A stretch of 64,000 nucleotides of DNA from Rhizobium ruizarguesonis (GTDB taxonomy: Bacteria; Pseudomonadota; Alphaproteobacteria; Rhizobiales; Rhizobiaceae): positions 124,001-188,000 of the forward strand of contig NZ_PQIG01000024.1 of NCBI RefSeq assembly GCF_012349115.1. The letters run 5' to 3'. A program made the position numbers and the translations under genes. This document shows, piece after piece, positions 16,745-25,210 of the stretch. The notes beneath the pieces were generated by a model. The model made no database searches. It was not told the origin of the DNA and was given only the letters and a program-made list of their open reading frames with translations. Positions within the stretch are counted from its first letter, which is position 1. Each line of letters starts with the position of its first letter.

Positions 16745-18127
16745 ATGAACATCAAGGCCGCAAAGGCGAGCGAGAAGACAGGCGAGGCGGATCTGCACGA
16801 TCGCCGGGCTGCGGAGATGCGCAGGCGCGGCGCCTGCCCCGCCCTTGCCGGGCCCATGCCGACCGGCGACGGTTTGCTGGTCCGGCTGCGGCCGGCCGGT
16901 GGCGCGTTGACGCTATCACAATTCGCAAGCCTTGCTCGTTCGGCCGCGGTCCATGGAAACGGCATTCTGGAAATCACCGCGCGCGGCAATCTGCAGATCC
17001 GCGGGCTGCGCGCCGAGACCGTCGGACAGCTCGCTGCCGATATCGATGCCGCCGGGATCACCGTGCCGGACGGACCAGTGATCGAGACATCGCCGCTGCA
17101 CGGCATCGACCCGGAAGAAATAAGCGATGCGGCCGCAATGGAAGTGGCCTTACGCAGCACGCTCTCCGATCTGCTCGCCTCGGCGCGGCTCGCCCCGAAA
17201 CTCTCGCTTGTCGTCGATGGCGGCGGATCGTTTAGCTTGTCAGCAGTTTCCGCCGATATTCGTGTCGTTGCTCAATCCCCCACAGATTGGCTTGTCGCGA
17301 TCAATGGCGACGGTGAAACTGCAATGCCAGTCGCGATCGGTCCTGCAGAGGCTGCGATATCGGCCGTCGGCGAAATTCTGAGCCTGTTGGCGACCCTCGG
17401 GCAGGGAAGACGGACAAGGGATATCGATCCTACACTTTTGCGGGCGCGTTTTCCCGCGATGGAGGGCATTCCGTTCAATCCGTCCCGCGCAGCAGGGATA
17501 CCGCTTGCCGGCACGCACAGGCTTGAGGACGGCAAAATCATACTCGGCGTCAGGCCGGAATTCGGGCAGATGAGAGCGTCTGATCTGATCGCTTTGCTTG
17601 ACCTGGCAAAGGCCCTGGGCGCAACCGCCATCCGGCTTGCACCCGGTCGCGGTTTCTTCCTCATCGGGCTTCCAGCAGACACAGTGCCGCCTATGCAGAT
17701 CGCCGCCGCTGGACATGGCTTCAGCACCCAGCCTGACGAGAATAACGAGCATATCGCCGCCTGCGCCGGCGCCGGTGCCTGCGGCTCGGCTTTCTACGAG
17801 ACGCGGACCTTGGCCCGCCGTATCATTGCCGCGGCACCTGCCCTCTTCGACGGTTCGCTGACGCTGCATCTGTCCGGCTGCGCCAAGGGCTGCGCTCATG
17901 CCCGGCCGGCACTGACCCTGACGGGCTCGGCGGAAGGTTATGGCCTCATCCTCAATGGGCTTGCTGCGGATCAGCCGGACGAACGGATCGCTGGCGGTCG
18001 GATCGATTTCGCTATAGAGAGGCTCGCCCGGTCCATCGAAGACAACAAAGACGCTGGCGAATCGACCGCCGCCTGCCTTACACGGCTTGGCGCAACCGGC
18101 GTTTCGAAGGCGCTGCGACAGGAATAG
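16745..18127 (+). CDS. cobG: precorrin-3B synthase
   Basis: A nitrite/sulfite-reductase-fold monooxygenase that converts precorrin-3A to precorrin-3B in oxygen-dependent B12 synthesis. 460 residues. The N-terminal half has RRRGACPALAGPMPTGDGLLVRLRP and NGILEITARGNLQIRGL. The C-terminal half carries a cysteine set C340-x5-C346 and C379-x3-C383 (SGCAKGC), the siroheme/[4Fe-4S] ligand pattern. ATG 16745 is chosen over ATG 16727 because AGAGGA is 6 bases before it. It starts 70 bases after cobF and ends 2 bases before cobH. Its presence marks the aerobic pathway. Confidence 0.93.
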   Translation: MNIKAAKASEKTGEADLHDRRAAEMRRRGACPALAGPMPTGDGLLVRLRPAGGALTLSQFASLARSAAVHGNGILEITARGNLQIRGLRAETVGQLAADIDAAGITVPDGPVIETSPLHGIDPEEISDAAAMEVALRSTLSDLLASARLAPKLSLVVDGGGSFSLSAVSADIRVVAQSPTDWLVAINGDGETAMPVAIGPAEAAISAVGEILSLLATLGQGRRTRDIDPTLLRARFPAMEGIPFNPSRAAGIPLAGTHRLEDGKIILGVRPEFGQMRASDLIALLDLAKALGATAIRLAPGRGFFLIGLPADTVPPMQIAAAGHGFSTQPDENNEHIAACAGAGACGSAFYETRTLARRIIAAAPALFDGSLTLHLSGCAKGCAHARPALTLTGSAEGYGLILNGLAADQPDERIAGGRIDFAIERLARSIEDNKDAGESTAACLTRLGATGVSKALRQE

Positions 18128-18129
18128 GA

Positions 18130-18762
18130 ATGCCAGACTACGATTATATCCGCAGCGGCGATGCGATCTACGAGCGTTCCTTTGCCATTATCCGTGCCGA
18201 GGCCGATCTTTCGCGCTTCACCGACGATCAAGCCGAAATCGCCGTGCGCATGATCCACGCCTGCGGGCTGGTCGAGGCGGCCGAGCATTTCCTGTTCTCC
18301 GCCGATTTCGTCAGCGCTGCGCGCGATGCACTGAAAGGCGGCGCGCCGATCTTCTGCGACGCGGAAATGGTATCCCACGGTGTGACCCGGGCGCGGCTGC
18401 CGGCGCTGAACGAGGTGATCTGCACGCTGCGCGATCCGGCAACTCCCGAGCTTGCACGCGAGACCGGCAATACGCGCTCTGCCGCCGCCATGCATCTCTG
18501 GCTCGACCGGCTCGGCGGCAGCGTTGTCGCGATCGGCAATGCACCGACAGCGCTCTTCCATCTGCTCGAACTCCTGCGCGACGGCGCCCCGAAACCCGCA
18601 GCGATCCTCGGCATGCCTGTGGGCTTCGTCGGCGCGGCGGAATCGAAGGATGCATTGGCGGAGAATTCCTACGGCGTCCCCTTTGCCATCGTCCGCGGCC
18701 GGCTCGGCGGCAGCGCGATGACCGCAGCCGCCATCAATGCATTGGCGAGGCAGGGCCTATGA
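18130..18762 (+). CDS. cobH: precorrin-8X methylmutase
   Basis: 210 residues. It moves the C-11 methyl of precorrin-8X to C-12, giving hydrogenobyrinate. The conserved active-site stretch VRMIHACGLVEAAEHF contains the catalytic histidine. GAPIFCDAEMVSHGVTR, IGNAPTALFHLLELL and GMPVGFVGAAESKDAL are family blocks. Cytoplasmic. It begins 2 bases after cobG and overlaps cobI at ATGA, consistent with one translationally coupled operon. Confidence 0.95.
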   Translation: MPDYDYIRSGDAIYERSFAIIRAEADLSRFTDDQAEIAVRMIHACGLVEAAEHFLFSADFVSAARDALKGGAPIFCDAEMVSHGVTRARLPALNEVICTLRDPATPELARETGNTRSAAAMHLWLDRLGGSVVAIGNAPTALFHLLELLRDGAPKPAAILGMPVGFVGAAESKDALAENSYGVPFAIVRGRLGGSAMTAAAINALARQGL

Positions 18763-19490
18763 TGACAAGCGGCCGTCTCATCGGCGTCGGCACGGGTCCC
18801 GGCGATCCGGAGCTCCTGACCCTCAAGGCCGTCCGCGCCATCGAAGGCGCGGATGTGATCGCTTATTTCGCCAAGCAGGGCAGGGGCGGCAACGGCAAGG
18901 CGATCGTCGAGCCGCTGCTGAAATCCGGCGTGACGCTGCTGCCGCTCTATTATCCGGTGACGACCGAAATCGACAAGAACGACGAACGCTATCAGAGGCT
19001 GATCACCCAATTCTACGATCTGTCTGCCAAAGCTGTTGCCGGGCATCTCGATGCCGGGCTGACTGTCGCCGTTCTCAGCGAAGGCGATCCGCTCTTCTAT
19101 GGCTCCTATATGCATCTGCATGTCAGGCTTTCCACACGCTACCCGACGGAAGTGATCCCGGGCATCAGCGCCATGTCGGGCTGCTGGTCGCTGGCGGGCA
19201 TGCCGATCGTTCAAGGCGACGACGTGCTTTCCGTACTGCCCGGTACGATGGCCGAGGCCGAGCTGACGCGCCGCCTTGCCGATACGCAGGCCGCCGTCAT
19301 CATGAAGGTCGGCCGTAATCTGCCGAAGATCCGCCGGGCACTGGCGGCCGCCGGCCGGCTTGCGGAAGCCGTCTATGTCGAGCGCGGCACCATGGCGAAT
19401 GCGGCGATGGAAAAGCTTGCCGACAGGACCGACGGCGATGCACCGTATTTTTCGCTCGTGCTGGTGCCGGGCTGGGAGGGCAGCCGATGA
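18759..19490 (+). CDS. cobI: precorrin-2 C(20)-methyltransferase
   Basis: About 243 residues. It transfers a methyl from SAM to C-20 of precorrin-2. Tetrapyrrole methylase signature at the start (LIGVGTGPGDPELLTLKAVRAIEGADVIAYFA), then VAVLSEGDPLFYGSYMHLH and VIPGISAMSGCWSLAGMPIVQGDD. Two ATG codons (18759 and 18762) are possible; the first overlaps the cobH stop as ATGA. It overlaps cobJ by 4 bases. Confidence 0.94.
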   Translation: MMTSGRLIGVGTGPGDPELLTLKAVRAIEGADVIAYFAKQGRGGNGKAIVEPLLKSGVTLLPLYYPVTTEIDKNDERYQRLITQFYDLSAKAVAGHLDAGLTVAVLSEGDPLFYGSYMHLHVRLSTRYPTEVIPGISAMSGCWSLAGMPIVQGDDVLSVLPGTMAEAELTRRLADTQAAVIMKVGRNLPKIRRALAAAGRLAEAVYVERGTMANAAMEKLADRTDGDAPYFSLVLVPGWEGSR

Positions 19491-20251
19491 GCGGCAGGCT
19501 TTTCGTGATCGGCACCGGTCCCGGCAACCCCGAGCAGATGACGCCGGAAGCGCTGGCTGCCGTCGATGCGGCGACGGATTTCTTCGGCTACGGACCTTAT
19601 CTCGACAGACTGCAGCTCCGCCACGATCAGCTGCGGCATGCCTCGGACAATCGCGAGGAGCTCGGCAGGGCAGGGGCAGCACTCGCCATGGCAGCGGATG
19701 GCGTCCAGGTCTGCGTCGTCTCCGGCGGCGACCCGGGCGTCTTTGCCATGGCGGCCGCGGTCTGCGAAGCGATCGAGAACGGGCCGGCCGCGTGGCGCGC
19801 AGTCGATCTCATCATCCTGCCCGGCATCACGGCGATGCTGGCGGTGGCGGCAAGAGCCGGAGCACCACTTGGCCACGACTTCTGCGCCATATCGCTGTCT
19901 GACAACCTAAAGCCTTGGAATATAATAGAAACCCGCCTTGTATTGGCGGCAAAGGCAGGTTTCGTCATCGCGCTCTATAATCCGATCAGCCGGGCGCGGC
20001 CCTGGCAGCTCGGCGAAGCCTTCAAGCTGTTGCGCGACCATCTGCCTGCCACAACACCGGTTATTTTCGGGCGTGCTGCCGGGCGCCCGGACGAACGCAT
20101 CGCCGTCCAGCAGCTGTCGCAGGCAGATGCGTCGATTGCCGATATGGCGACCTGCATCATCATCGGCTCGGCCGAGACACGCATCGTCACGCGGCCAGGC
20201 CGGCTGGACCTCGTCTATACGCCGCGCTTCATGGCGGGGGGGAACAGGTGA
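19487..20251 (+). CDS. cobJ: precorrin-3B C(17)-methyltransferase
   Basis: 254 residues. It methylates C-17 of precorrin-3B with ring contraction, giving precorrin-4. Starts MSGRLFVIGTGPGNPEQMTPEALAAVDAATDFFGYGPYLDRL, with VCVVSGGDPGVFAMAAAVCEAIE, ILPGITAMLAVAARAGAPLGHDFCAISLSDNLKPW and VIALYNPISRARPWQL. ATGA overlap with cobI. Its last 37 bases overlap the 3' end of cobK, which is read on the opposite strand. Confidence 0.95.
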   Translation: MSGRLFVIGTGPGNPEQMTPEALAAVDAATDFFGYGPYLDRLQLRHDQLRHASDNREELGRAGAALAMAADGVQVCVVSGGDPGVFAMAAAVCEAIENGPAAWRAVDLIILPGITAMLAVAARAGAPLGHDFCAISLSDNLKPWNIIETRLVLAAKAGFVIALYNPISRARPWQLGEAFKLLRDHLPATTPVIFGRAAGRPDERIAVQQLSQADASIADMATCIIIGSAETRIVTRPGRLDLVYTPRFMAGGNR

Positions 20252-20985
20252 TCGATCACCGCCAGCGCCGCCTCGACAGTGTCGACCGCCTTGACGATCG
20301 GGGCCGGGGCGCGCGCGACCATCATCACCTCGATACCAAGCAGGCGGGCTGCCTCGATCTTCGCATAGGTGGCGGCACCACCGCTGTTCTTGGCAACGAT
20401 GACGTCGATGTGGTGCTGCCTCAGCAGATCGCATTCACCGTCCAGCGTGAACGGACCACGCTCGAGGACATAGTCGACATTATCAAGCGCAAGCGGCGGT
20501 TCGACGGGATCGACGCTGCGGACGAGGTAGTGATGCTGAGGGGCGGCTTCCGCATGATGGGCACCCTGACGGCCCGTCGCCAGGAAGACATGGCGGGGGG
20601 AGGGCCCGAGCGCTTCGATGGCAGCCGGAATGCTCTGCACCTCCCGCCAGCGATCGCCCGGCCGGCGGTGCCATTCGGGACGGCGCAGAGCGATGGCAGC
20701 AATGCCGGTGGTCTCGGCCGCAAACGCGGCATTGGCCGAAATGCGCTCGGCGAAGGGGTGCGTGGCGTCGGTCAACAGATCATATCCGCCGGCCTTGAGG
20801 AAATCGGCAAGTGCGGCGGCGCCGCCGAAACCGCCGATCCGGACCGGAACAGGCTGCGCGGCCGGTTTATCGGTGCGGCCGGCAAGCGACAACAAAACAT
20901 CGCAATCACCACGCGCCGCGAGCGCCTCGGCCAGCAGCCGCGCCTCGCTGGTGCCGCCAAGGATCAGGATGCGGGGTCTTCCCAT
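20215..20985 (-). CDS. cobK: precorrin-6A reductase
   Basis: 256 residues on the strand opposite to the rest of the cluster. It reduces precorrin-6A to precorrin-6B with NADPH. Starts [22 protein letters not shown], the CobK/CbiJ signature, then YDLLTDATHPFAERISANAAFA and VDVIVAKNSGGAATYAKIEAARLLGIEVMMVARAP. The frame is open 77 codons further upstream, but that extension lies inside cobL and has no family similarity. The start codon CAT/ATG at 20983-20985 overlaps the cobL ATG by 2 bases. The two genes are thus divergent with no intergenic space. Confidence 0.93.
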   Translation of the reverse strand: MGRPRILILGGTSEARLLAEALAARGDCDVLLSLAGRTDKPAAQPVPVRIGGFGGAAALADFLKAGGYDLLTDATHPFAERISANAAFAAETTGIAAIALRRPEWHRRPGDRWREVQSIPAAIEALGPSPRHVFLATGRQGAHHAEAAPQHHYLVRSVDPVEPPLALDNVDYVLERGPFTLDGECDLLRQHHIDVIVAKNSGGAATYAKIEAARLLGIEVMMVARAPAPIVKAVDTVEAALAVIDHLFPPAMKRGV

Positions 20986-22216
20986 GTCTGATGTCTCTCC
21001 TGCGTCCGGCCAGCGCTGGCTGACTATTATCGGCATCGGCGAAGATGGTCCAGAAGGGCTGGGCGAGGAGGCGAAGAGGCTGATTGCGACCGCGCCTGCC
21101 GTCTTCGGCGGCGCACGGCACCACGCGCTTGCCGCGACGCTGATCACGGGCGAAAGGCTTTCCTGGCAGAGCCCGTTCGAGCGCTCGGTCGAGGCTATCC
21201 TCGAAAGGCGCGGCACGCCTGTTGTCGTGCTCGCCTCCGGCGACCCGTTTCTCTATGGCGTCGGCGCAACGCTTGCCCGCCATGTGGCGGCGGCAGAGAT
21301 GCGCACCATCCCGGCGCCCTCGGCCTTCAGCCTTGCCGCATCCCGCCTTGGCTGGCCGCTGCAGGAGGTCGCGACGATCTCGCTGCATGGACGGCCGATC
21401 GATCTGATCCGGCCGCATCTGCACCCCGGGCGGCGCATCCTCGCGCTGACTTCGGACGAGAAGGGGCCCGGCGAACTGGCAGCCCTGCTGACTGCTGCTG
21501 GCTTCGGTCAGTCGCAGCTTACCGTGCTCGAGGCGCTTGGCGGCGCTCGGGAACGGCAAAGAAGCGTAGCGGCGACGGATTTCGACCTCCTGGACATCGA
21601 TCCCCTGAATGTCTGCGCACTCGATATCGCAGCAGGGGAGGGGGCGCGCGTTCAGCCTTTTGCCGCCGGGCTCGAGGATGAGCTGTTCGAGCATGATGGG
21701 CAGATCACCAAACGTGAAATCCGGGCGATGACGCTTTCGGCGCTCGCGCCGCGTCACGGCGAACTGCTCTGGGATATCGGCGCGGGCTCGGGCTCGATCG
21801 GCATCGAATGGATGCTGGCCAATCCCAGCCTCAAGGCAATCGCCCTCGAACAATCGCCGGAGCGGGCCGCACGGGTCGCCCGCAACGCAGCCGCCTTCGG
21901 GGTGCCGCATCTCGCCGTCATTGAGGGTACGGCGCCCGATGCACTGAAAGGCCTGCCGGAGCCGGATGTGATCTTCCTCGGCGGTGGCGGCAGCGAGCCG
22001 GGTGTTATCGATACTGCGATTGCCGTGCTGAAACGGGGAGGGCGGCTCGTTGCCAATGCCGTGACGCTGGAGATGGAAGCAGTACTGCTCGCCGAACATG
22101 GCAAACGCGGCGGTTTCCTCACGCGGATCGAAATATCGCGCGCCCAGCCTGTCGGCGGCATGAGCGGCTGGCGGCCGGCGATGCCGGTGACGCAGTGGCG
22201 CTGGACGAAAGGATGA
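20984..22216 (+). CDS. cobL: precorrin-6B C5,15-methyltransferase (decarboxylating), bifunctional CbiE-CbiT
   Basis: 410 residues. The N-terminal CbiE-like domain ([35 protein letters not shown]) methylates C-5. The C-terminal CbiT-like domain (about 225-410; [41 protein letters not shown]) methylates C-15 and decarboxylates the C-12 acetate. [14 protein letters not shown] is the SAM-binding motif I. ATG 20984 overlaps the cobK start codon on the other strand, so its ribosome site and any private promoter lie inside cobK. cobM follows after 4 bases. Confidence 0.94.
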   Translation: MSDVSPASGQRWLTIIGIGEDGPEGLGEEAKRLIATAPAVFGGARHHALAATLITGERLSWQSPFERSVEAILERRGTPVVVLASGDPFLYGVGATLARHVAAAEMRTIPAPSAFSLAASRLGWPLQEVATISLHGRPIDLIRPHLHPGRRILALTSDEKGPGELAALLTAAGFGQSQLTVLEALGGARERQRSVAATDFDLLDIDPLNVCALDIAAGEGARVQPFAAGLEDELFEHDGQITKREIRAMTLSALAPRHGELLWDIGAGSGSIGIEWMLANPSLKAIALEQSPERAARVARNAAAFGVPHLAVIEGTAPDALKGLPEPDVIFLGGGGSEPGVIDTAIAVLKRGGRLVANAVTLEMEAVLLAEHGKRGGFLTRIEISRAQPVGGMSGWRPAMPVTQWRWTKG

Positions 22217-22220
22217 CGAG

Positions 22221-22979
22221 ATGACGGTGCATTTCATCGGCGCGGGACCAGGTGCTGCGGATCTGATCACGGTGCGTGGCCGCGATCTCATCGCCCGATG
22301 CCCGGTCTGCCTTTATGCCGGCTCGATCGTCTCGCCCGGACTGCTGCAATATTGCCCGCCGGACGCACGCATCGTCGATACGGCGCCGATGTCGCTCGAT
22401 GAGATCGAGGCGGAATATCTTCGCGCCGCCGCGGCCGGCCAGGATGTCGCCCGGCTGCATTCCGGCGATCTCTCCGTCTGGAGTGCGGTCGCCGAGCAGG
22501 TGCGCCGGCTTCAAAAACACGGCATCGACTATACGATGACGCCAGGCGTTCCGGCCTTTGCCGCCGCAGCCGCAGCGCTCGGCCGAGAACTGACGATCCC
22601 AGCCGTGGCCCAAAGCCTGGTGCTGACCCGCGTGTCCGGCCGCGCGTCACCGATGCCGAACGACGAGACACTGGCGAAGTTCGGCGCGACGGGCGCCACG
22701 CTGTCGATCCATCTGGCCATCCACGCGCTGAAGCAAGTGGTCGAAGAGTTGACACCGCTTTACGGCGTCGACTGCCCCGTCGCGATCGTCGTCAAGGCCT
22801 CCTGGCCGGACGAGCGCATCCTGCGCGGCACGCTTGCCGATATCGAGGCAAAGGTTGCAGCCGAACCGATCGAACGCACGGCAATCATCTTCGTCGGCCC
22901 TTCGCTCGCGGCCGCGGATTTTCGCGAGAGCTCACTCTATGATCCGGCCTATCAACGCCGCTTCAGAGGCAGGGAATAA
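22221..22979 (+). CDS. cobM: precorrin-4 C(11)-methyltransferase
   Basis: 252 residues. SAM-dependent methylation of precorrin-4 at C-11. Starts [37 protein letters not shown], then [22 protein letters not shown] and [30 protein letters not shown] lies before the ATG, and it is 4 bases from cobL. Last gene of the visible cobalamin cluster; cobalt insertion genes (cobN and others) are not in the window. Confidence 0.95.
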   Translation: MTVHFIGAGPGAADLITVRGRDLIARCPVCLYAGSIVSPGLLQYCPPDARIVDTAPMSLDEIEAEYLRAAAAGQDVARLHSGDLSVWSAVAEQVRRLQKHGIDYTMTPGVPAFAAAAAALGRELTIPAVAQSLVLTRVSGRASPMPNDETLAKFGATGATLSIHLAIHALKQVVEELTPLYGVDCPVAIVVKASWPDERILRGTLADIEAKVAAEPIERTAIIFVGPSLAAADFRESSLYDPAYQRRFRGRE

Positions 22980-22988
22980 CGTCAGGCA

Positions 22989-23012
22989 ATTGGCCGCGCC
23001 AGCGCGGCCAAT
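22989..23012. terminator. hairpin between convergent cobM and a TIM-barrel gene
   Basis: ATTGGCCGCG (22989-22998), loop CCAG, CGCGGCCAAT (23003-23012): a perfect 10-bp stem 10 bases after the cobM stop. No T-run follows in either direction, so it may be a weak or factor-assisted bidirectional terminator. Confidence 0.5.
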
Positions 23013-23077
23013 CGTGACAATCGTCCCCGTCCAGTCCCACCGCCGATGGCGGCATCAGGCGACGTTTCGCCCAGGTC

Positions 23078-23890
23078 TCAAACCCGCGCGCTGAGGTAAT
23101 CCATGCTGGCACGAAGCGCACCGGCCGGGTCCTTGACCGCATGAACTTCCGCGGCAAAGGGTTCAAAGGAGAACGGACCCTGATAGCCCGCCTGCAGCAG
23201 CGCCCTGATCTGCCCGGCATTATCGAGCCGGTCGTCGCCGTCCACGAGCACGCGATGGGAATCGCGCATATCGGCAACGGAAACGGAAGCATCGCTGACC
23301 CCGGAAATGTGGACGAGGCCGGCCAGCTCAGGAAAGGTCGCCGCTTCGCCGGCAAGGTGATGGTGGAAGGTGTCGTGGACAAGCCTGAAGGTCGATTCCG
23401 CGCCGAGCTCCCTGATTGCTTCGGCCGCCTCGGTCTTCGAGCGCAGTGAGCAGATCTCGAAGCCGAGCGGCTCGACGAGACCGATAATGCCGGCTTCCTC
23501 GAGCATCGGCTTCAGCGCGGCCAGCGACTGGCGCAGATTGGCCTGCCGTTCGCCATCGGCGCAGCCGGTGCCGTCATTCTTCGGCACGAGGACGAGCGCC
23601 TTGGCGCCGGATGCGCCGGCATAATCGATCAGCTCCTGCGCTTCGGCGGCCCGGGTCGCATTCCACTCGTTGAAGCGCTGCAGGGCGTTGATCGAGATGA
23701 TCGTCACGCCATGGCGGGCGGCGGCCTCCCTGATCACCTCGGGTTTGGTGCCATCGAGAATGGCATTGCCGGGAAGGTCGTTGCGGATCTCGACGGCATC
23801 GATGCCGAGCGATCGGGCCAGCGCGAAGAAATCGCCGATGGTAAGCGACTGCGCGGCCATATGATTGAGCGCAAAACGGATCGACGTCAT
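23078..23890 (-). CDS. TIM-barrel sugar isomerase/epimerase-like protein (IolI/MocC-like)
   Basis: 270 residues of the xylose-isomerase-like TIM-barrel fold. MTSIRFALNHMAAQSLTIGDFFALARSLGIDAVEIRND starts the barrel. VEPLGFE, LVHDTFHHHLAG, GLVHISGV and GPFSFEPFA are strand ends carrying the usual metal ligands (E, D/H, H, E). AGGAGGAG stands 8 bases before the ATG. It lies downstream of the LacI-type regulator on the same strand, with a 20-base palindrome between them. By context it may act on an inositol or rhizopine derivative together with the oxygenase genes; substrate unknown. Confidence 0.75.
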   Translation of the reverse strand: MTSIRFALNHMAAQSLTIGDFFALARSLGIDAVEIRNDLPGNAILDGTKPEVIREAAARHGVTIISINALQRFNEWNATRAAEAQELIDYAGASGAKALVLVPKNDGTGCADGERQANLRQSLAALKPMLEEAGIIGLVEPLGFEICSLRSKTEAAEAIRELGAESTFRLVHDTFHHHLAGEAATFPELAGLVHISGVSDASVSVADMRDSHRVLVDGDDRLDNAGQIRALLQAGYQGPFSFEPFAAEVHAVKDPAGALRASMDYLSARV

Positions 23891-24029
23891 GATCGGTATC
23901 TCCTCCTGATCTCCGCGTCAGGGCGGAGCGGTCCTCGTGAATGGGTCGGCGAATCTCTATCGGAATTCGCGTCGCAATCCATCCGTCATCGCCGGCGTCC
24001 GCTTTCATTGCTGAGAGAATGTCGAACGG

Positions 24030-24049
24030 AATGATGGAATTCCATCATT
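24030..24049. promoter_or_regulatory. perfect 20-bp palindrome, candidate operator
   Basis: AATGATGGAATTCCATCATT is a complete palindrome in the space between the LacI-type gene (stop at 24052) and the TIM-barrel gene (start at 23890), 140 bases upstream of the latter. Length and symmetry suit a LacI-family operator. Confidence 0.5.
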
Positions 24050-24051
24050 GC

Positions 24052-25080
24052 TTAGATGTTCTCCGAAATATGAATATCGAAAGGCAGGAAGAGCTGTCCG
24101 GGAACAGCCGTTTCACCGTTTTCGATGGCACCCGTCATCAAGACCATCAACTCCTTACAGAGAGCGGGCAGGGGGGTTCCGATCGCCATAGCGACGATAT
24201 CGTCGGCAAGGCCGGCTTTGCTGTCGGGCGTCAGCTCGTTGACCACCAGGACGATCTTGCCGCCGACGCCTTCTTCGCGGAATGCCGAAATTGCCCCCTC
24301 CATGCCGCCGCCGCAGACATAGAGGCCGACGAGATCGGGATGTTTCTGCAGCAGCGTCAACGTCGCCTCGTGGGTGATCTCGGCGGTCTCGAGATTGATC
24401 AGCGTGTCGACGACATCGAAATCAGGCGCATTCTCGCGAAAATAGGAGCGGAAGCCGATTTCCCGCAGCTCATGGCCGTGAAAGCGGTGGCTGCCGACGA
24501 AACAGGCGACCTTGCCGGGCCTGCCGGCCGTGCGCGCAATCGTCCAGGCGGCGGTGCGCCCGACCTTGCGGTTATTGACGCCGACATAGGCGTCGCGCAC
24601 GCCCGTTGCGAGGTCGGAGAGCAGCGAGAACACCGGAATGCCGCGCTCCTTCAACTCCTCGACCGCCGTCGTCACCGCCGGATAATCCGGGCCAACGAGA
24701 GCAACGGCCTGGTTGCGAGCGCCGAGCGCCTTGATCTTTTCGACGATCGCTGCCGGTGTCGCGGCTGACGGAAAGTCGATCTGCGTCTGGATGCGCGCAG
24801 ACGTCAACGCGCGCGCTGCGGTCTCGATCTCACGCACGAAGCTCTGATAGAAGGGCTGCATCGGCTTCTGCAGCAGGAAGGCGAGCCTGTATTGCGGCAG
24901 ATCCTCAAAGACGCGCTGCTTGATCAGGCCGACAGCGTGATAGCCGATCGACTGCGCCGCATCATAGACCCGTCGCGCTGTTTCCTCGCGCACCCGGTGG
25001 CGCGCATTAAGAACCCGGTCGACGGTGGCGACACTGACGCCGGAGGCGCGGGCGAGATCGGAGATGGTGGGGCGGCGCAT
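24052..25080 (-). CDS. LacI-family transcriptional regulator
   Basis: About 342 residues. The N-terminal helix-turn-helix and hinge (MRRPTISDLARASGVSVATVDRVLNARHRVREETARRVYDAAQSIGYH) is followed by a periplasmic-binding-like sensor domain (YRLAFLLQKPMQPFYQSFVREIETAARAL, then VALVGPDYPAVTTAVEELKERGIPVFSL and GLYVCGGGMEGAISAFREEGVG). This type senses a free sugar or cyclitol. ATG 25080 is chosen over ATG 25101 because CAGGAACGCC precedes it and 25101 begins inside the operator. It is divergent from the moc-like operon, with a perfect inverted repeat in the 130-base gap. Confidence 0.88.
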   Translation of the reverse strand: MRRPTISDLARASGVSVATVDRVLNARHRVREETARRVYDAAQSIGYHAVGLIKQRVFEDLPQYRLAFLLQKPMQPFYQSFVREIETAARALTSARIQTQIDFPSAATPAAIVEKIKALGARNQAVALVGPDYPAVTTAVEELKERGIPVFSLLSDLATGVRDAYVGVNNRKVGRTAAWTIARTAGRPGKVACFVGSHRFHGHELREIGFRSYFRENAPDFDVVDTLINLETAEITHEATLTLLQKHPDLVGLYVCGGGMEGAISAFREEGVGGKIVLVVNELTPDSKAGLADDIVAMAIGTPLPALCKELMVLMTGAIENGETAVPGQLFLPFDIHISENI

Positions 25081-25100
25081 CGGCGTTCCTGATGGATTCA

Positions 25101-25147
25101 ATCATGAATGCAAGCCATTCATGATGGCTTTTGATAGATTATATCAA
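25101..25147. promoter_or_regulatory. two inverted repeats in the divergent LacI/moc-like promoter region
   Basis: ATCATGAATG (25101-25110) and CATTCATGAT (25116-25125) form a perfect 10-bp repeat around 5 bases, immediately before the regulator start. A second, TTGATA (25131-25136) and TATCAA (25142-25147), follows. The first is the best candidate for the LacI-type operator controlling both directions. Confidence 0.6.
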
Positions 25148-25210
25148 GCCTGCATTGAGCGCTTTCCAAAGTCAACCTATTCTCCAGGCAAGGGCAACGG
25201 GAGGCGGATA

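Noticed and set aside
20618..20983. N-terminal extension of cobL by 122 codons
   Set aside because: It lies wholly antisense to cobK; the CbiE fold begins just after ATG 20984.
25131..25147. FNR/FixK box from TTGAT and ATCAA halves
   Set aside because: The halves are 7 bases apart instead of 4, so it does not fit the FNR/FixK site; recorded only as an inverted repeat.
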